In this document: in pieces, positions 62,636 through 64,000 of the stretch
Numbering within the stretch: position 1 is the stretch's first letter
How the letters are laid out: every line of letters begins with the position of its first letter
Assembly (NCBI GenBank): GCA_019636535.1
Contig: JAHBXK010000011.1
Location: 25,544 to 89,543 of the forward strand
Reading direction: 5' to 3'
Origin: Phycisphaeraceae bacterium
GTDB lineage: Bacteria > Planctomycetota > Phycisphaerae > Phycisphaerales > UBA1924
DNA: 64,000 bases
Notes under the pieces: generated by a model
What the model was told of the DNA's origin: nothing
Seen by the model: only the letters and a program-made list of their open reading frames with translations
Databases searched by the model: none
Translations under genes and position numbers: made by a program

Positions 62636-64000
62636 TCACTCGATCTCTTGATCCCTTGATCCCTCGATCCCTGTTGATCCCTCTTCACTCCGCACGCACC
62701 CAAAACAACTCCACGCCTCCTCCTCCCCAATCCGCTGCTCCCAGCCGATCACCTCTCCCCCCGCCCCCCCCGCCCCAGCCCTCCCGCGCTTCACCGCCGC
62801 CAACACCGAATCACCCGGGTTCGCTCGAACGATCGGCGCATCCGACCCGAACACCAGCGTCCGCCCCGCCACACACCCCGCATCCAGCAACTCCCTCAGC
62901 GGCAGCACGCGATCCAGCCGCCCCGCAAACTGTCGCGTCAGCACCTCCACATCCGTCAACAAGTGGCACGGCTGCGCTGAGCACACCACCCCCAACTCCG
63001 CAAACCGCGGCACGTCCGCCTCATCCACCATCTCCGCGTGCTCCACGCGATGCCGCGCACACACGCCCTCCTCTCCGCCCACCACCACGCCCCCACCCCG
63101 CCGCACACGCTCCATCGCGTCCAACACCATCCGCACGGCCCCGTCACCGATCGCGTGTATCGCCAACCGCAGCCCCAACTCTTCCGCCTCGCGCACACGC
63201 CCCTCCACCTCCTCCCCCGTCACCATCGCCCGCCCAAACTCCCCCCCCTCTGCGCTCGGCTCCGCATACGGATGCAGCATCAGCGCTGTCCGCGAGTTCA
63301 GCGTCCCATCCGCAAACACCTTCCCACCCGCCAGCCGCACCATCTCCGATTCCCACGCATCCTTCCCCGCCGCGTCCTCCCTCAACCGCGCCGCCGGCGC
63401 ATACAGCCGACACCGAACCTCCAGCACGCCCTCCCGATCCAACTCCCCCAGCAGCGGCCCGAGCCACGACTGCGCGTGCATCTCGTGCGCCTCATCAAAC
63501 CCAAGGTCGCGCAGCAGCCGCAACGCGGCCAGCACGTTCTTCCTCCGCGCTGCGGCCGTCGGCTCCGGCGCGGCCTCCCACGCCGCGTACGCCGCGTGCT
63601 CGTGCAACTCGCCCGTCAACTCCCCGCGCCCGTCCACGCACACCACCCCCTTCGGCGGAACCACCTGCCCCGCACGCAACCCCGCGCCGCCCAGCGCAAG
63701 CGCCATCGCGGCTCGGTTCGCCACCGCCGTGTGGTGATCGAAACTCATCACCACCGCCGCCACGCCCGCGCTCGCCCGCTCCAACTCCTCCAGCGTCGGC
63801 CACCGCCGCTCCGCCCACCCCTCCGGCCGCGCACCCAGCACGCGCACAAACCCCGCCGACACCTCCGGAGACCGCGTGTCGTCCGCACGCTCGCGCTTCG
63901 CGCGACCGCGCGCCGCCGAAGCGTGCATCGCCACCAACTCCAGCAACTCCCCAACCGACCGGCACGCCGAAGCGTCCGGCAGCGTCAGCGACTCGCCCAG
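62636..64000 (-). CDS. YtcJ-like metal-dependent amidohydrolase, 5' end beyond the window
   Basis: A partial gene: the frame remains open through to base 64000, so at least 454 codons are present and the start lies outside. The amidohydrolase family 3 (YtcJ-like) landmarks are VVMSFDHHTAVANRAA, KVFADGTLNSRTALM (metal-bridging Lys), LRLAIHAIGDGAVRMVLDA, RHRVEHAEMVDEADVPRF and FGSDAPIVRANPG (metal Asp). The N-terminal HxH metal motif would be among the missing 100 or so residues. A TTG at 63946 is an internal codon, not the start. It lies upstream of the 2-hydroxyacid dehydrogenase and may share its transcript. Confidence 0.85.
   Translation of the reverse strand: MGESLTLPDASACRSVGELLELVAMHASAARGRAKRERADDTRSPEVSAGFVRVLGARPEGWAERRWPTLEELERASAGVAAVVMSFDHHTAVANRAAMALALGGAGLRAGQVVPPKGVVCVDGRGELTGELHEHAAYAAWEAAPEPTAAARRKNVLAALRLLRDLGFDEAHEMHAQSWLGPLLGELDREGVLEVRCRLYAPAARLREDAAGKDAWESEMVRLAGGKVFADGTLNSRTALMLHPYAEPSAEGGEFGRAMVTGEEVEGRVREAEELGLRLAIHAIGDGAVRMVLDAMERVRRGGGVVVGGEEGVCARHRVEHAEMVDEADVPRFAELGVVCSAQPCHLLTDVEVLTRQFAGRLDRVLPLRELLDAGCVAGRTLVFGSDAPIVRANPGDSVLAAVKRGRAGAGGAGGEVIGWEQRIGEEEAWSCFGCVRSEEGSTGIEGSRDQEIE

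Noticed and set aside
1..64000. CRISPR arrays, insertion sequences, integrases, phage genes, rRNA
   Set aside because: I looked for regularly spaced repeats, transposase or integrase motifs, terminal inverted repeats and rRNA-like stretches and found none.

Overview
The window is GC-rich, densely coded, ordinary-looking chromosome, most likely from a planctomycete of the Phycisphaerae/Phycisphaerales type. The pointers are two secreted proteins with a short PEP-CTERM-like tail (Pro-x-Pro-Gly-Ala, a short hydrophobic stretch, then an Arg cluster), scattered type II secretion/pilus parts, an ECF sigma factor with a partner gene, proteins with a C-terminal CxxC...CPECG zinc ribbon, very large PQQ-propeller proteins and frequent GTG/TTG starts. 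No rRNA, tRNA, CRISPR array, insertion sequence, prophage or recognisable defence island was found. The lineage call is an inference from gene content; no marker gene was compared.

Layout, left to right. 1-8.3 kb: the N-terminus of a GH35 beta-galactosidase cut by the left edge, a TolC-like outer membrane lipoprotein, gpsA, the tatC-gatC-gatA operon on the minus strand, and an ECF sigma factor overlapping a likely anti-sigma gene. 8.3-20.7 kb: a polyproline-containing exported protein, a UvrD-like helicase carrying a C-terminal PD-(D/E)XK nuclease domain, an S9 peptidase, a membrane-anchored coiled-coil protein, and a ubiA-family prenyltransferase with two small membrane proteins. 20.7-29.1 kb: a family 4 glycosyltransferase, surE, an SLC13-type carrier, a CapD/WbpM-like sugar nucleotide dehydratase, dut and small envelope proteins. 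29.2-38.8 kb: a 1576-residue PQQ-propeller/helical protein, ubiX, and two divergent PEP-CTERM-like secreted proteins. 38.9-44.0 kb: gspE and gspD. 44.2-53.1 kb: a BtuF-like protein, a glycosyltransferase with an unusual C-terminal extension, an AhpD-like protein, a secreted protein, folP, trxA and a Gfo/Idh/MocA oxidoreductase. 53.2-64 kb: a two-gene ABC exporter, a solitary MNT nucleotidyltransferase, a pseudopilin, a degenerate Sua5/arginine-phosphatase-like fusion overlapping rpiB, small lipo- and membrane proteins, a D-2-hydroxyacid dehydrogenase, and a YtcJ-like amidohydrolase running off the right edge.

How the genes fit together. GatCA points to tRNA-dependent amidation. UbiA and UbiX are consistent with quinone synthesis. 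GspD, GspE, a pseudopilin, TatC, TolC and the LolD/LolC-like pair supply export. The glycosyltransferases and the CapD-like enzyme serve surface polysaccharide synthesis. Many neighbours overlap by 1-4 bases (gatC/gatA, sigma/anti-sigma, coiled-coil gene/dut, ABC ATPase/permease, phosphatase/rpiB), which suggests translational coupling. I do not see a clear-cut new multi-gene system. The best leads are the degenerate Sua5-phosphatase fusion next to rpiB, the glycosyltransferase whose C-terminal domain begins where base composition changes, the TatC with a large periplasmic insertion, and the two zinc-ribbon membrane proteins flanking a secreted protein.
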